NCBI RefSeq assembly: GCF_040364665.1
Contig: NZ_BAABWX010000001.1
Location: 1,798,001-1,862,000, forward strand
Direction of reading: 5' to 3'
DNA from: Cognatishimia sp. WU-CL00825
GTDB taxonomy: Bacteria > Pseudomonadota > Alphaproteobacteria > Rhodobacterales > Rhodobacteraceae
Length of the DNA: 64,000 nucleotides
Positions 63,957 through 64,000 of this stretch are shown one piece after another. Below the pieces are notes generated by a model. It did no database searches, had not been told where the DNA came from, and saw nothing but the letters and a program-made list of their open reading frames with translations. Made by a program: the position numbers and the translations under genes. Every line of letters starts with the position of its first letter. Position 1 is the first letter of the stretch.

Positions 63957-64000
63957 CAGCACATTTTCCCATTCTCACATAGAGGCTTGGACCATAATGA

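Noticed and set aside
1..64000. CRISPR arrays, rRNA genes, riboswitches
   Set aside because: I looked for regular short spaced repeats and ribosomal or riboswitch-like blocks and saw none; only the dispersed and inverted repeats listed were found.

Overview
The window looks like an alphaproteobacterium of the marine Roseobacter group (Rhodobacterales). This rests on gene content and style, not on a database search. It is crowded with high-affinity uptake systems (one taurine-type ABC, two ribose-type ABC, one AapJQMP-type amino-acid ABC, two tripartite tricarboxylate transporters). Each system sits beside its own regulator and a few catabolic enzymes. A GatB/YqeY gene next to a tRNA-Gln(UUG) closes the right end and is the only clearly housekeeping part.

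Layout. 1-5 kb: a partial FAD amine/amino-acid oxidoreductase, an IclR regulator and a taurine-type ABC transporter, with a shared 13-bp motif before each transcription unit. 5.3-8.5 kb: two adjacent class III CoA-transferases and a second IclR regulator, read leftward. 8.9-19.4 kb: a rightward operon with a solute-binding-like protein lacking an export signal, an SDR, a zinc alcohol dehydrogenase, a GMC oxidoreductase, a ribose-type ABC transporter and an aldehyde dehydrogenase. This reads as sugar or polyol import followed by stepwise oxidation. 19.7-24.2 kb: a second, convergent ribose-type ABC transporter. 24.5-25.6 kb: debris (integrase fragment, IS3 remnant, tRNA-end repeat). 25.6-35.1 kb: a leftward operon with GntR regulator, enolase-superfamily enzyme, AapJQM, two ATPases, ornithine-cyclodeaminase-family enzyme, class IV aminotransferase and ProC. 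It may serve proline or hydroxyproline-like amino acids. 35.8-42.6 kb: LysR, TctCBA, a sulfatase and an FMN 2-hydroxyacid oxidase. 42.8-44.1 kb: IS3 remnant and another tRNA-end repeat. 44.5-53.4 kb: secreted hydrolase/AraC pair, then TctCBA, MarR, a second sulfatase and an FAD (GlcD/Dld-type) 2-hydroxyacid dehydrogenase. 53.6-57 kb: a frameshifted reverse transcriptase and a tyrosine integrase. 57.2-60 kb: LysR plus a lactone-handling trio. 60.2-63.2 kb: XRE regulator, a small exported protein, and a polymerase-like gene between 0.33-kb inverted repeats. 63.2-64 kb: tRNA-Gln and yqeY.

How it fits together. Copies of the tRNA-Gln 3' end with about 115 bp of downstream sequence lie at 25.5, 44.0 and 63.2 kb in the same orientation. 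An inverted copy lies at 61.2 kb. I infer two tandem islands, about 25.6-44.05 and 44.05-63.2 kb, integrated at the tRNA. Each carries a 'tripartite transporter + sulfatase + 2-hydroxyacid dehydrogenase' module, one with an FMN enzyme and the other with an unrelated FAD enzyme. The right island also holds the least explained parts: a defence-type reverse transcriptase broken by one base, and a protein with family-A-polymerase/T7-RNA-polymerase-like motifs. That protein's promoter and first 20 codons are duplicated in inverted orientation on its far side.
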